Shown here one piece after another: positions 53,547 through 61,622 of a stretch of DNA of 64,000 nucleotides. The stretch comes from Thermus sp. LT1-2-5 (GTDB lineage: Bacteria > Deinococcota > Deinococci > Deinococcales > Thermaceae): positions 124,001 to 188,000 of the forward strand of contig NZ_BSRG01000002.1 in assembly GCF_040363165.1 (NCBI RefSeq), in the 5' to 3' direction. The position numbers were made by a program, and so were the translations under genes. Under the pieces are notes generated by a model. It was not told the DNA's origin. It did not search any database and worked only from the letters and a program-made list of their open reading frames with translations. The stretch's first letter is position 1. The number at the start of each line of letters is the position of its first letter.

Positions 53547-54679
53547 CACGCCTCCGCCACCTGTTTGGCCATATCCCGGCCGTAGGGGTCCGGGTGGGCT
53601 TCGGCGGCCTGGCGCAGGAGGGCGGGGTCTAAGGCCTTCAGGGCCTCCGCCGCCCCGCGGCGCACGTAAAAGGAAGGGTCGGAAAGGGCCTTCCATAGGG
53701 CTCTCCGGGCCAAGGCCCCCCCGAGAAGGGGAAGGAGGCGCACCGCCTGAAGGCGCAAGAACTCCTCCTCCGCCCCCAAGGCGGCCAGCACCGCTTCCTC
53801 GTGCCCCAAAGGAGGGTATTCCAGGCGCCAAAGGGCCCGCATGGCCGCGGCCCGCACCTCGGGGTCGGGGTGCTGGAGAAACCCCAGGACTCCTTCGGCC
53901 AGGCCGTGGAGCTTAAGCCGGCCCAGGGCCTCCAAGGCCGCCCACACCTCCTCCCTCCCCCCCTCCCGCAAAAGGCGCCGCACCACCGGCTCGGCGCGGT
54001 CCTCCAAAAGGAGGAGGACTTCCAAAAGCGCCCCTCTAGGCAACACTGCCCGCAACAGGGTCTCCGCCAAGGCCTCCAGGTCCTCCTCCCTCGCCAGGCG
54101 GGCCGCGGCCCGGGCCGCCGCCAGGCGCAACAGGGGGTCCTGGTGGGCCAAGTAGGGGCGGATGAGGGGGAAGGCCTCGGGCAGCCGGGCCTGGGCCAGG
54201 GCGTCCAGGGCCTCGAGGCGGCGGGCCCGGAAAGCCAGGGGGCTCTTTAGGGCCCTTTCCCAACGGGGTAGGCCCAAGCGGAGCCAAGGGAGGAGGGCCT
54301 GGGCCAGGTCCCCTTCCAGGCTCTCCCGCAAGGCCAGAAGGGCGGCGCAGGCCTCCTTAGGCCAAGGGAGGGGAGGCGGGGGCTCTCCCGCCAGGAGGGC
54401 CTGGGCGAACCGCTCCAGGTACTCTTCCCTCAGCCTCTCCTCCTTCCCTTCCCGCCAGGCGGTGTAGGCGTGGTAGCCGAGGACATAGGCCCCCAAGAGG
54501 ACCAGGGCCAGCCCCGTAAGGGCGAGGCCGAGGAGGAGGGTGCCCACCGTCTCCCCGTACCCCAGGAGGCGGAAGAGGCGGGCGGTGAAGGCCAGGACCA
54601 CATACCCCAAGGCCAGGGCCTCGAGGAGGACCACCAGGAGGACCACCAGGGCGTAAATCCCCTCACCGGACCGCCACAT
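53546..54679 (-). CDS. Membrane-anchored HEAT-repeat protein
   Basis: 377 residues. Two N-terminal hydrophobic segments (about 9-32 and 42-66) anchor an alpha-helical repeat region. HEAT repeats are visible as RRLEALDALAQARLPEAFPL, RLAAARAAARLAREEDLEAL, PDPEVRAAAMRALWRLEYPP, LRLQAVRLLPLLGGALARRA and DPSFYVRRGAAEALKALDPA. Such a scaffold probably binds a protein partner. It overlaps the upstream receiver gene by 17 nt and the downstream glycosyltransferase by 1 nt (TGATG). Confidence 0.85.
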   Translation of the reverse strand: MWRSGEGIYALVVLLVVLLEALALGYVVLAFTARLFRLLGYGETVGTLLLGLALTGLALVLLGAYVLGYHAYTAWREGKEERLREEYLERFAQALLAGEPPPPLPWPKEACAALLALRESLEGDLAQALLPWLRLGLPRWERALKSPLAFRARRLEALDALAQARLPEAFPLIRPYLAHQDPLLRLAAARAAARLAREEDLEALAETLLRAVLPRGALLEVLLLLEDRAEPVVRRLLREGGREEVWAALEALGRLKLHGLAEGVLGFLQHPDPEVRAAAMRALWRLEYPPLGHEEAVLAALGAEEEFLRLQAVRLLPLLGGALARRALWKALSDPSFYVRRGAAEALKALDPALLRQAAEAHPDPYGRDMAKQVAEA

Positions 54680-55034
54680 ACCGCCCCAAGCGAAGGACGA
54701 GCTCCTTTGGGCTAAAGGGTTTGGTGAGGTAGTCCTGCGCCCCGGCCCGCAGGGCCTCCAGCACGTGGTGCTCCTGCTTTAGGCCCGAGAGGACCAACAC
54801 CGGGGTTGCCTTCCCCAGGGTCTGGCGCAGATGGCGCAGGAGGTCCAAGCCAAACCCCCCAGGCAGGTTGAGGTCCAGGAGGATGGCGTCCCAGTCCTCC
54901 CCCAAGGCCGCCAGGGCCGCCGCATAGTCCCGGGCCAAATGGGGGGTCCACCCCTCGCGCCTTAAGGCCAGCTCCAGGACCTTGGCCACGGCGGGGTCAT
55001 CCTCCACCACCAAAACCCGGGCCACGGGGACCAT
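54663..55034 (-). CDS. Single-domain response regulator (receiver only)
   Basis: 123 residues. Complete CheY-like receiver: VLVVEDDPAVAKVL (acidic pair), ILLDLNLPGGFGLDLL (phospho-Asp), VLVLSGLKQEHH and DYLTKPFSPKEL (conserved Lys). There is no output domain, so it must act by protein contact. It starts 1 nt after the histidine kinase stop and is almost certainly its partner. HEAT translation overlaps its 3' end. Confidence 0.93.
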   Translation of the reverse strand: MVPVARVLVVEDDPAVAKVLELALRREGWTPHLARDYAAALAALGEDWDAILLDLNLPGGFGLDLLRHLRQTLGKATPVLVLSGLKQEHHVLEALRAGAQDYLTKPFSPKELVLRLGRYVAVR

Positions 55035-55035
55035 T

Positions 55036-57204
55036 TTATTCCCGAGAAAGGCGCTCCAGAAGGGCCCGCACCTCGGGTTCGGGGTTGCGGCGAAGCTCCG
55101 CCTCGAGGAGGCGCCTCGCCTCCTCCCTCCTCCCCTCCTCCAAAAGGGCCTTAGCCAAGGTGAAGCGGGCCAAGGGATAGTCGGGCTTGAGGGAAAGCAC
55201 CTGCCGGGCGAGAAGCTCCGCCTCCTTGGCCCGCCCTAGGGCCAACACCACCTCGGCGAGCCCCCAGCGGGCGTCCAGGTTGCCGGGGTCTTGGGCCAGC
55301 ACCTTGCGGTAGCTCTCCTCCGCCTCGGCGTAGCGGCCCATGTGGTAGAGAAGCCGCCCGTAGCGCACCCGGATGTCGGGGCTATCCAGAAGGGCCAAGG
55401 CCCTCTCGTAAAGGGGCTTGGCCTCTGCGTGGCGGCCTTGCAGGTAGAGGGCGAAGGCCAGCTCCCCCAAGGCCTCGGCGTCGTCGGGGAAAGCCTCCAC
55501 CGCCCGCCTCAAGAAGGCCTCCGCCCCCCTAGGGTCATGGGGCAGGCGCCGTTTCCCTTGGTAGAAGCTATACCGCTCCCGGAAGGGCACCGGGTCCGAG
55601 GGGTAGCCCAAAAGCCCCGCCTCGTCCAGGGCGAAGGCCCGCACCTGGCTCACCCGGTCCGCCTGGGGCGTGTAGCGGAAAGCACCGGGGGAAGGGGCGG
55701 AAAGGACCACCCGTTCCCCGCTTCGCACCTCCACCCAAAACCCCTTAGCCCCCTCAGGGCCCAGGAGGCGGAAGACCACCCCGCCTTCCTCCCCCAGTAC
55801 CGGCCGCACCAGGGGGGCAGGGAGGAGCTTCCGCCGCACCCCCGTGCCCAAGACCGCTCCCTCCCCGGCAGGCAGGCGCTCCCGCCCCAGGGCCAGGCGG
55901 CCCCGGTAGAGGGAAACGCGGGCCCCCTCCTCCCGCAGGAGGCGCAGGTGGGTACCCGTGGGCCTCAGCTCCCCTTCGGGGGTGACAAGGGTGAGGCCCG
56001 CGTTTCCCTCCCGCACCGCCTCCACCCCGCCCCGCTCCAAGGCCACCCGGAGCCTCTCCCCCCCGCCCCAAAGGCTCCGCCAGCGCCGGGCCTCCCCGTG
56101 GGCATCGGGGCTAAAGGCGAGCTCAAGCCCTTTCAGGCGCACCACCTCCCCCGCGGGCATCTCCCCAAAGGCCCGGGAGCCCAAGGGGGCGGGGTAGATG
56201 GGAAGCCGGGCCAGGGCGATCACCGCCACCAGGAGCAACAAAAGCCGCCCCACCGGGGCCCGCTGCCCAGGACGGGGCCGGGGAAGGAGGAGGAGGAAGG
56301 TGCTTCCCCGGCCCAGGCGGCTCTTTAGGCGCACCTCCCCCCCGTGGGCCTCGAGGACCCGCTTCACCAGGGCAAGCCCCAGCCCCGTCCCCTCCGCCTC
56401 CCCCCGGGTGGAGGCCCGATAGAAGGGTTCAAAGACCCTCTCCGCCTCCTCCTTGGGGATGCCGGGCCCCGTATCGCTAATGGCGATCCCGCAACGGTCC
56501 GGGCCCAAAAGGAGCCTTACGGAAACCCGCCCCCCCTCCGGGGTGTACTTGACGGCGTTGTTGAGAACGTTGAGGAGGGCTTGGTAAAGCCAGTCCCGGT
56601 CCCCATACACCCAAGCCTCCCGCCGGGGAAGGGAAAGGCGAAGGGCAATGCCCTTCCTCCGCGCCAAGGGACGCACCTCCTCCACCGCCTGGAGGAGCAG
56701 GGCCTTCAGGTCCACCCGCTCGGCCTTAAGCCGCACCCCTTGGCCCAGGCTCAGGTACTCCTGGGCCCGCTGCAGGAGGTCCTGGATGCGCCGGGCGGAG
56801 CGCTCGGCGATCTCCAAGAGCTCCTTGGCCTCTGCAGGAAGCCCCTCGGTTTCCCGGGTAAGCTCCAAAGCGCCCAAGACGCTCATCAAGGGGTTCTTGA
56901 TCTCGTGAAGGAGCAGGCGAAGGAGCCTTTGGGTCTCCCCCTGGGTCCGGAGAAGGGCAAGCTCCCGCTCGCGAAGGACCAAGACCTCGCGAAAAGCCCT
57001 AAGGAGGAGGCGGAGGGCCTCCTGGAGCTCTTTGGAAGGGGGCTTTCCCTCCCAGTAAAGGGCAAGCTCCCCCTCCTCCCAAAGCTTTTCCCCCCTTAAG
57101 GGGGGCTCAGGCAACACCTCTCCCCGGAAGACCACCCGCACCGGGTAGCGACGGAGGAGTTCCGCCAAAAAGCCCAACTCCGCAGGAGGGTGCTGTCGGA
57201 GCAT
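55036..57204 (-). CDS. Histidine kinase with C-terminal FecR-like and TPR regions
   Basis: 722 residues from ATG 57204. Residues 1-90: unassigned helical input. HisKA with LLLHEIKNPLMS (phospho-His100). HATPase: N box LNVLNNAVKYT (about 213-222), G1 DTGPGIP (244-250), G2 EGTGLGLALVKR (271-282). One membrane helix (about 320-336), then a FecR-like domain (about 345-470; APLVRPVLGEEGGVVFRLLG further on) and TPR repeats (about 580-722; LGELAFALYLQGRHAEAKPL, LLYHMGRYAEAEESYRKVLA). Kinase before the membrane helix and sensory-type modules after it is the reverse of usual order. TACGCT ends 7 nt before the ATG; the long upstream frame is antisense to the cupin. Confidence 0.88.
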   Translation of the reverse strand: MLRQHPPAELGFLAELLRRYPVRVVFRGEVLPEPPLRGEKLWEEGELALYWEGKPPSKELQEALRLLLRAFREVLVLRERELALLRTQGETQRLLRLLLHEIKNPLMSVLGALELTRETEGLPAEAKELLEIAERSARRIQDLLQRAQEYLSLGQGVRLKAERVDLKALLLQAVEEVRPLARRKGIALRLSLPRREAWVYGDRDWLYQALLNVLNNAVKYTPEGGRVSVRLLLGPDRCGIAISDTGPGIPKEEAERVFEPFYRASTRGEAEGTGLGLALVKRVLEAHGGEVRLKSRLGRGSTFLLLLPRPRPGQRAPVGRLLLLLVAVIALARLPIYPAPLGSRAFGEMPAGEVVRLKGLELAFSPDAHGEARRWRSLWGGGERLRVALERGGVEAVREGNAGLTLVTPEGELRPTGTHLRLLREEGARVSLYRGRLALGRERLPAGEGAVLGTGVRRKLLPAPLVRPVLGEEGGVVFRLLGPEGAKGFWVEVRSGERVVLSAPSPGAFRYTPQADRVSQVRAFALDEAGLLGYPSDPVPFRERYSFYQGKRRLPHDPRGAEAFLRRAVEAFPDDAEALGELAFALYLQGRHAEAKPLYERALALLDSPDIRVRYGRLLYHMGRYAEAEESYRKVLAQDPGNLDARWGLAEVVLALGRAKEAELLARQVLSLKPDYPLARFTLAKALLEEGRREEARRLLEAELRRNPEPEVRALLERLSRE

Positions 57205-57211
57205 CACCCTG

Positions 57212-57217
57212 AGCGTA
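57212..57217 (-). promoter_or_regulatory. -10 element (TACGCT), candidate leaderless promoter of the kinase operon
   Basis: Seven nt separate TACGCT from ATG 57204. The hexamer keeps only TA and T of the consensus, and no -35 is clear. Confidence 0.35.
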
Positions 57218-57247
57218 ACCCAAGGTTTTGAAAGGGATGCGAAACCC

Positions 57248-57565
57248 CTAGGGCTTAGGGGCCATAACCACCAGGAGAAGGGCGGGGCTCGCGGACTCGT
57301 TCCGCACCCCGTGGGGCTTGCCCGCTGGGGCCAGAACCGCCATCCCCGGGGCCAAAAGGGCCTCTTCTTCTCCCACCTGCACCACCACCTCCCCCTCCAG
57401 AACGAAGTAGACCTTGTCCGCCCCCTCGTGGGCGTGCACCCTCTGGGCCTGGCCAGGAAGGAGGGCGTACAGGTCGTAGAACATATAGGGCGACTCAAAG
57501 ACCGGGATCTTGGCCATCTTCTCCTGGCTATAGCGGGCCAGGCGCTTAAGGTCGCGGATCTCCAT
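57248..57565 (-). CDS. Cupin-domain protein
   Basis: 105 residues, one cupin barrel. Motif 1 is RVHAHEGADKVYFVLEGEVV (His, His, Glu metal ligands) and motif 2 is PAGKPHGVRN (His). Probably binds Fe, Mn or Zn; role unknown. It has its own leaderless promoter (TAAACT six nt before the ATG) and is separated from sdhB by a terminator. The kinase gene starts 43 nt downstream. Confidence 0.85.
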   Translation of the reverse strand: MEIRDLKRLARYSQEKMAKIPVFESPYMFYDLYALLPGQAQRVHAHEGADKVYFVLEGEVVVQVGEEEALLAPGMAVLAPAGKPHGVRNESASPALLLVVMAPKP

Positions 57566-57571
57566 GGATGC

Positions 57572-57577
57572 AGTTTA
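57572..57577 (-). promoter_or_regulatory. -10 element (TAAACT), leaderless promoter of the cupin gene
   Basis: Six nt separate it from ATG 57565. It overlaps the distal end of the sdhB terminator U-run region. Confidence 0.55.
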
Positions 57578-57580
57578 ACG

Positions 57581-57609
57581 GGAAAACGGAGGGGAGGCTT
57601 TTCCCCTCC
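57581..57609 (-). terminator. Intrinsic terminator after sdhB
   Basis: On the minus strand GGAGGGGA and TCCCCTCC form an 8-bp stem with a 6-nt loop, followed by GTTTTCCCGTT. Confidence 0.75.
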
Positions 57610-57627
57610 GGTCCCCAAGCGCAACGC

Positions 57628-58326
57628 TTAGAAGCGGTCAAAGAGGATTTCCCGCTTCACCTCCTCAATAAGCTGGGTGACGGGGATCTCCCGGGGACAG
57701 GCCTCGGTGCAGTTGTAGGCGGTGCGGCACCGCCACACCCCGCTTCCCGAGCCCAGGGCCTTGAAGCGCTCCCGTTTGCCCCGGTCGCGGGAGTCAAAGA
57801 TAAAGCGGTGGGCCTGGACGATGGCGGCCGGACCGATGTAGGTGCCGTTCACCCAGAAGACGGGGCAGCTGGTGGTGCAGCTGGCACAGAGGATGCACTT
57901 GGTGCCCTGATCGAAGCGCTCCCGTTCCTCAGGGGACTGGAGGCGTTCCCTCTGGGGCGGGGGCTCCTCGTTGATGAGGAAAGGCTTCACCGCCCGGTAG
58001 GCGGCGAAGAAGGGCTCCATGTCCACGATGAGGTCCTTCTCCACCGGTAGACCCCGGATGGGCTCCACGGTGATGACGCTGCCCAAGTCCTTCACCAGGG
58101 TCTTGCAGGCCAGGCGGTTCCGGCCGTTGATGAGCATGGCATCCGAGCCACAGATGCCGTGGCCGCAGCTACGGCGGAAGGCCAGGGTGCCGTCTTGGTC
58201 CCACTTGACCTTGTGCAGGAGGTCCAAGACCCGGTCCCAAGGCTCGGCCTCCACCTGGTAGGTTTGCCAGCGGGGCTTGGAGTCCTTGGCGGGGTCAAAG
58301 CGGAGGATCTTCAGGGTGACCTGCAT
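57628..58326 (-). CDS. sdhB: Succinate dehydrogenase iron-sulfur subunit
   Basis: 232 residues. All three clusters are visible: RRSCGHGICGSDAMLINGRN with a later Cys (2Fe-2S), CILCASCTTSCPVF (4Fe-4S) and CRTAYNCTEACPREI (3Fe-4S, shared last Cys). It passes electrons from SdhA to quinone in complex II. Last gene of sdhCDAB, 9 nt after sdhA, ended by a terminator. Confidence 0.97.
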   Translation of the reverse strand: MQVTLKILRFDPAKDSKPRWQTYQVEAEPWDRVLDLLHKVKWDQDGTLAFRRSCGHGICGSDAMLINGRNRLACKTLVKDLGSVITVEPIRGLPVEKDLIVDMEPFFAAYRAVKPFLINEEPPPQRERLQSPEERERFDQGTKCILCASCTTSCPVFWVNGTYIGPAAIVQAHRFIFDSRDRGKRERFKALGSGSGVWRCRTAYNCTEACPREIPVTQLIEEVKREILFDRF

Positions 58327-58335
58327 GGGCGCCTC

Positions 58336-60069
58336 CTAGTAGGTGCGGGCCTTAGGCTCAAAGCGGCCCAGGACCACGGGCTTGTAGCGGAAGGCCACCT
58401 TGCCGTCTGCCACCTTGTAGGCCAGGGTGTGCTTGAGCCAGTTCTGGTCGTCCCGCTCGGGGTAGTCCTCCCGGGCGTGGGCTCCCCGGGACTCCGTGCG
58501 GTTCAGGGCGGAGTGGACCAAGGCCTCGGAGACCTCGAGGAGGTACCCGAGCTCCAAAGCCTCCACCAGCTCGGTGTTGTAAGCGTCCCCCTTGTCGTCG
58601 ATGGCGATCCTCTTGTAGCGGTCCATGAGCTCCTTGAGGATCTCCACCTGCTTCTGCAAAAGCTCCCCGGTGCGGAACACAGAGGCGTGGTCCATCATGG
58701 ACTGCTGCAACTCGGCCCTTAGCGCGGCCACCTTCTCCTTGCCCGTGGAGTTCTTGATCTGCTCAATGCGCTCCCGGCTTGGGCCCAGGTGCTCCTCGGT
58801 GAGCTCGTGGTAGTCGGCGTCCTTGGCGAAGCGGGCGGCGTGGATCCCGGCCCGGCGGCCGAAGACCACCAGGTCCCCCAAGGAGTTGGTGCCCAGGCGG
58901 TTCGCCCCGTGCAGGCTCACGCAGGCCGCCTCCCCGGCGGCGTAGAGCCCGGGAACCACGGTGTTCTTCTCGTCCTGGATCACCTGGCCCCACAAGGTGG
59001 TGGGGATCCCCCCCATGGCGTAGTGGGCCGTGGGCATCACCGGAACCGGCTCCTTCAAGGGGTCCACCCCCAGGTAGATGCGGCTGAACTCGGTGATGTC
59101 GGGGAGCTTTTTCTCGATGACCTCGGGGGGCAGGTGGGTGAGGTCCAACAGCACGTGGTCCTTCTTGGGTCCCACCCCGCGCCCTTCCCGCACCTCCAGG
59201 TACATGGCCCGGGAAACCATGTCCCTCGGGGCCAGGTCCTTGATGGTGGGGGCGTAGCGCTCCATGAAGCGCTCGCCCAGGGCATTGCGCAAAATCCCCC
59301 CCTCGCCCCGCGCCCCCTCGGTGAGGAGGATGCCCAAGGGGTAAAGCCCCGTGGGATGGAACTGGTAGAACTCCATGTCCTCCAGGGGCAGGCCCTTGCG
59401 GTAGAGGATGGCCTGCAGGTCCCCCGTGAGGGTGTAGGCGTTGGAGGTCACCTTGTAGATGCGGCCAAACCCCCCGGAGGCGATGACGATGGCCTTGGCC
59501 TGGAAGAGGTGGAGCTCCCCCGTGGCCAGCTCCAGGGCCACCAGGCCCTTGGCCACCCCGTCCTCGAGGATCACGTCGGTGACGTGGAACTCGTTGTAGA
59601 AGGTGATGTTGTGCTTAACGCACTGCTGGTAGAGGGTCTGGAGGATCATGTGCCCGGTGCGGTCGGCGGCGTGGGCCGCCCGGTGCACCGGGGCCTTGCC
59701 CCAGTCCTTGGTGTGCCCACCGAAGCGGCGCTGGGCGATCTTGCCGTTGGGGAGGCGATCAAAGGGAAGGCCCATGTGCTCTAGCTCGATCACCGCCTCG
59801 ATGACCTCCTTGGCGAAGACCTCGGCGGCGTCTTGGTCGGTGAGGTAGTCTCCCCCCTTGACCGTATCGAACATGTGCCATTCCCAGTGGTCCTCCTCCA
59901 CGTTGCCCAAGGCCGCCCCTATCCCCCCTTGGGCCGCCCCCGTGTGGCTCCGGGTGGGATAGAGCTTGCTGACCACCGCCACGTCGGCGCCTTCCCTGGC
60001 CGCATAAAGGGCGGTGGCGAGGCCCGCCCCGCCCGCCCCCACCACGATGACCTCGTGTCTGTGCGCCAT
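58336..60069 (-). CDS. sdhA: Succinate dehydrogenase flavoprotein subunit
   Basis: 577 residues. IVVGAGGAGLATALYAAREG binds FAD; SHTGAAQGGIGAALGN contains the His that carries covalent FAD. Substrate and catalytic motifs follow: HTKDWGKAPVHRAAHAADRT, TGLYPLGILLTEGARGEGG, HYAMGGIPT and GANRLGTNSLGDLVVFGRRA. It oxidises succinate to fumarate. It begins 1 nt after the sdhD stop. Confidence 0.98.
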   Translation of the reverse strand: MAHRHEVIVVGAGGAGLATALYAAREGADVAVVSKLYPTRSHTGAAQGGIGAALGNVEEDHWEWHMFDTVKGGDYLTDQDAAEVFAKEVIEAVIELEHMGLPFDRLPNGKIAQRRFGGHTKDWGKAPVHRAAHAADRTGHMILQTLYQQCVKHNITFYNEFHVTDVILEDGVAKGLVALELATGELHLFQAKAIVIASGGFGRIYKVTSNAYTLTGDLQAILYRKGLPLEDMEFYQFHPTGLYPLGILLTEGARGEGGILRNALGERFMERYAPTIKDLAPRDMVSRAMYLEVREGRGVGPKKDHVLLDLTHLPPEVIEKKLPDITEFSRIYLGVDPLKEPVPVMPTAHYAMGGIPTTLWGQVIQDEKNTVVPGLYAAGEAACVSLHGANRLGTNSLGDLVVFGRRAGIHAARFAKDADYHELTEEHLGPSRERIEQIKNSTGKEKVAALRAELQQSMMDHASVFRTGELLQKQVEILKELMDRYKRIAIDDKGDAYNTELVEALELGYLLEVSEALVHSALNRTESRGAHAREDYPERDDQNWLKHTLAYKVADGKVAFRYKPVVLGRFEPKARTY

Positions 60070-60070
60070 A

Positions 60071-60466
60071 CTAGTTCACCCCAAAATCGTGGTTGAACAG
60101 GCTCAGGCTCCCCAGGAAGAAGAGGAAAGCGAGGAGGCCGTACAGCACCACCTTGGTCCAAAAGCGCTTGGCCGGGTGGCGGATCCAGTCGTCCAACACG
60201 TAGCGAAGCCCGTTGCCCCCGTGCAGGAGGGCCAGGGCTAGGATAAGCCAGTCATAGACCTTCCAGGTGGTCTGGGAAAGTCTCTTGGCCACGTACTCGT
60301 AGTCGATGCTGTTGAGGTCGGTCATCACGGAGTTCATCCACATGTGGCCGATGAGCAAGAAGACCAAGACCACCCCGGAGATGCGCATGAAGACCCACCA
60401 GTAAAGCTCCAAGTTGGTGGTGGCCTCGAGCCGGGCCTCTTGGTAGCGCTTGGACTTAATCGCCAT
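60071..60466 (-). CDS. sdhD: Succinate dehydrogenase membrane anchor subunit SdhD
   Basis: 131 residues from ATG 60466. Three membrane helices: WVFMRISGVVLVFLLIGHMW, LALALLHGGNGLRYVL and VVLYGLLAFLFFLGSLSLF. The His in IGHMW and in LLHGGNG are candidate heme ligands. GGGAGGGGGCC precedes the ATG; an upstream in-frame ATG at 60493 would add nine residues inside sdhC. It overlaps sdhC by 11 nt. Confidence 0.92.
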   Translation of the reverse strand: MAIKSKRYQEARLEATTNLELYWWVFMRISGVVLVFLLIGHMWMNSVMTDLNSIDYEYVAKRLSQTTWKVYDWLILALALLHGGNGLRYVLDDWIRHPAKRFWTKVVLYGLLAFLFFLGSLSLFNHDFGVN

Positions 60467-60821
60467 GGCCCCCTCCCAGGATGCCACCGCCAATCTTCAC
60501 CAAGAAGGGCAGGTAGAAGAGGACGAAGAGCACCCACACGGCGTACCAAAGTTGCCGCTGGTAGCGCACCCCCCAGGCGGTGAAGTCCATGAGGATGATC
60601 CTAAGCCCGTTGAAGCCGTGGTAGAGCACCCCGGCGATGAGGAACAAAAGCCCCACCTGGAACACGGGCTGGTGATAGAACTTCATGAGGGTGTTGGACA
60701 CCTCCGGCCCCCACATGGCGCTGGCGATGTTGGCCACGTGGAGCATGAGGAAGACCAGGATGCCCAGGCCCGAGATCCGGTGCAGGTAAAACGCCCACTG
60801 CCCTTCTCTTCCCCTGTACAT
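60456..60821 (-). CDS. sdhC: Succinate dehydrogenase cytochrome b subunit SdhC
   Basis: 121 residues, three membrane helices. WAFYLHRISGLGILVFLMLH is the SdhC signature (HRxSG), with the heme-ligand candidate in LMLHVANIAS. With SdhD it anchors complex II and holds the quinone site. First gene of sdhCDAB; AAGGAGG lies 4 nt before the ATG. Confidence 0.93.
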   Translation of the reverse strand: MYRGREGQWAFYLHRISGLGILVFLMLHVANIASAMWGPEVSNTLMKFYHQPVFQVGLLFLIAGVLYHGFNGLRIILMDFTAWGVRYQRQLWYAVWVLFVLFYLPFLVKIGGGILGGGHGD

Positions 60822-60841
60822 GGCACCTCCTTGCCGGGGTT

Positions 60842-60847
60842 ATCATA
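60842..60847 (-). promoter_or_regulatory. -10 element (TATGAT) of the sdhCDAB operon
   Basis: A start 7 nt downstream gives a leader of about 13 nt that contains AAGGAGG. No good -35 is visible. Confidence 0.45.
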
Positions 60848-61018
60848 CACCCTCCTCCTCGCCCGGTGCGTCGGGAAGGGAACACTCCCATTTCCATACC
60901 CCTATCCCGTATAGGAGGCGGGAAGGGAACGTATCTCCCCCCAGGCCCCCTGGGCCTCGAGGCCCCGGCGACATCCCCCCAGGGGAAAGCCGGGGTTTTT
61001 CCGCCCGGGAACGAGGTA

Positions 61019-61047
61019 TTGACAGGGGGGGGAGGGGGGGGCATAAT
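61019..61047 (+). promoter_or_regulatory. Promoter of speD with an all-G spacer
   Basis: TTGACA (61019-61024), a 17-nt spacer made of eight G, one A and eight G, then CATAAT (61042-61047). The -35 is consensus and the -10 is one base off. Start near 61054. The rest of the 279-bp spacer 60822-61100 holds the sdhC promoter and short inverted repeats, but no gene. Confidence 0.8.
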
Positions 61048-61053
61048 GGGGGG

Positions 61054-61083
61054 CGTGCCGCGGGGAATACCCCGGGGGGCACG
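61054..61083 (+). other. Hairpin at the 5' end of the speD mRNA
   Basis: CGTGCC and GGCACG close a stem whose inner part is CGGGG/CCCCG with an AATA loop. It lies between the start site and the ribosome-binding site AAGGAGG (61086-61092). Confidence 0.55.
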
Positions 61084-61100
61084 GGAAGGAGGTGGTCAGG

Positions 61101-61535
61101 GTGGAACTCTTCGGATTCGGTCCGCATCTCATGGTGGACGGGTACGACGCCAACCCCGCAAAGCTCCAGGACGCCGAGCTGGTGCGCCGCGTTCTGGACG
61201 AGCTCCCCGAGGAGATGGAAATGACCAAGGTGCTTCCCCCCTTCGTCTACAGCTACGGGCCCAACGGGGAAGAAGGGGTGACGGGGGTGGTGATCATCGC
61301 CGAAAGCCACATCGCCATCCACACCTTCCCCAAGAAGCGCTTCCTTTCCATCGACATCTTCTCCTGCAAGGCCTTTGACATGGCCAAGGCCCTGAAAAAG
61401 CTGGCCGAGGTCTTTGAGATCGGCCGCTACGAAACCTACATGATCCACCGGGGCAAGGAGTTCCCCAAGGACCCCGAGCTGGCCCGCAAGATCGTCCTGG
61501 GCGAGCGGGAGTACTTGGAGGCCCGCCTTAGCTAG
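61101..61535 (+). CDS. speD: S-adenosylmethionine decarboxylase proenzyme
   Basis: 144 residues, the small prokaryotic type. It self-cleaves at Glu-Ser in IIAESHIAIHTFPKKRFLSI (Ser69) to make the pyruvoyl cofactor, and yields decarboxylated AdoMet for aminopropyl transfer to polyamines. A catalytic Cys lies in DIFSCKAFD. GTG 61101 has AAGGAGG 8 nt upstream and gives MELFGFGPHLMVDGYDANP, so GTG 61092 is not chosen. Long-chain and branched polyamines made this way are important for growth of Thermus at high temperature. SpeE is not in the window. Confidence 0.95.
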   Translation: MELFGFGPHLMVDGYDANPAKLQDAELVRRVLDELPEEMEMTKVLPPFVYSYGPNGEEGVTGVVIIAESHIAIHTFPKKRFLSIDIFSCKAFDMAKALKKLAEVFEIGRYETYMIHRGKEFPKDPELARKIVLGEREYLEARLS

Positions 61536-61550
61536 CGGACCCACCCCCTT

Positions 61551-61577
61551 CCCCGGGCGTGCCCGGGGCTTTTCATT
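61551..61577 (+). terminator. Intrinsic terminator of speD
   Basis: CCCCGGGC and GCCCGGGG form an 8-bp stem, followed by CTTTTCATTT. Confidence 0.85.
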
Positions 61578-61622
61578 TCTGACTCATGTTTCCTGCCTAG
61601 CCTTGGTAAAGGAGGCTTAGGT

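Noticed and set aside
57205-57624. N-terminal extension of the kinase frame to 862 residues
   Set aside because: It overlaps the cupin gene in another frame on the same strand and has a Trp/Arg/Pro-rich non-protein-like composition.
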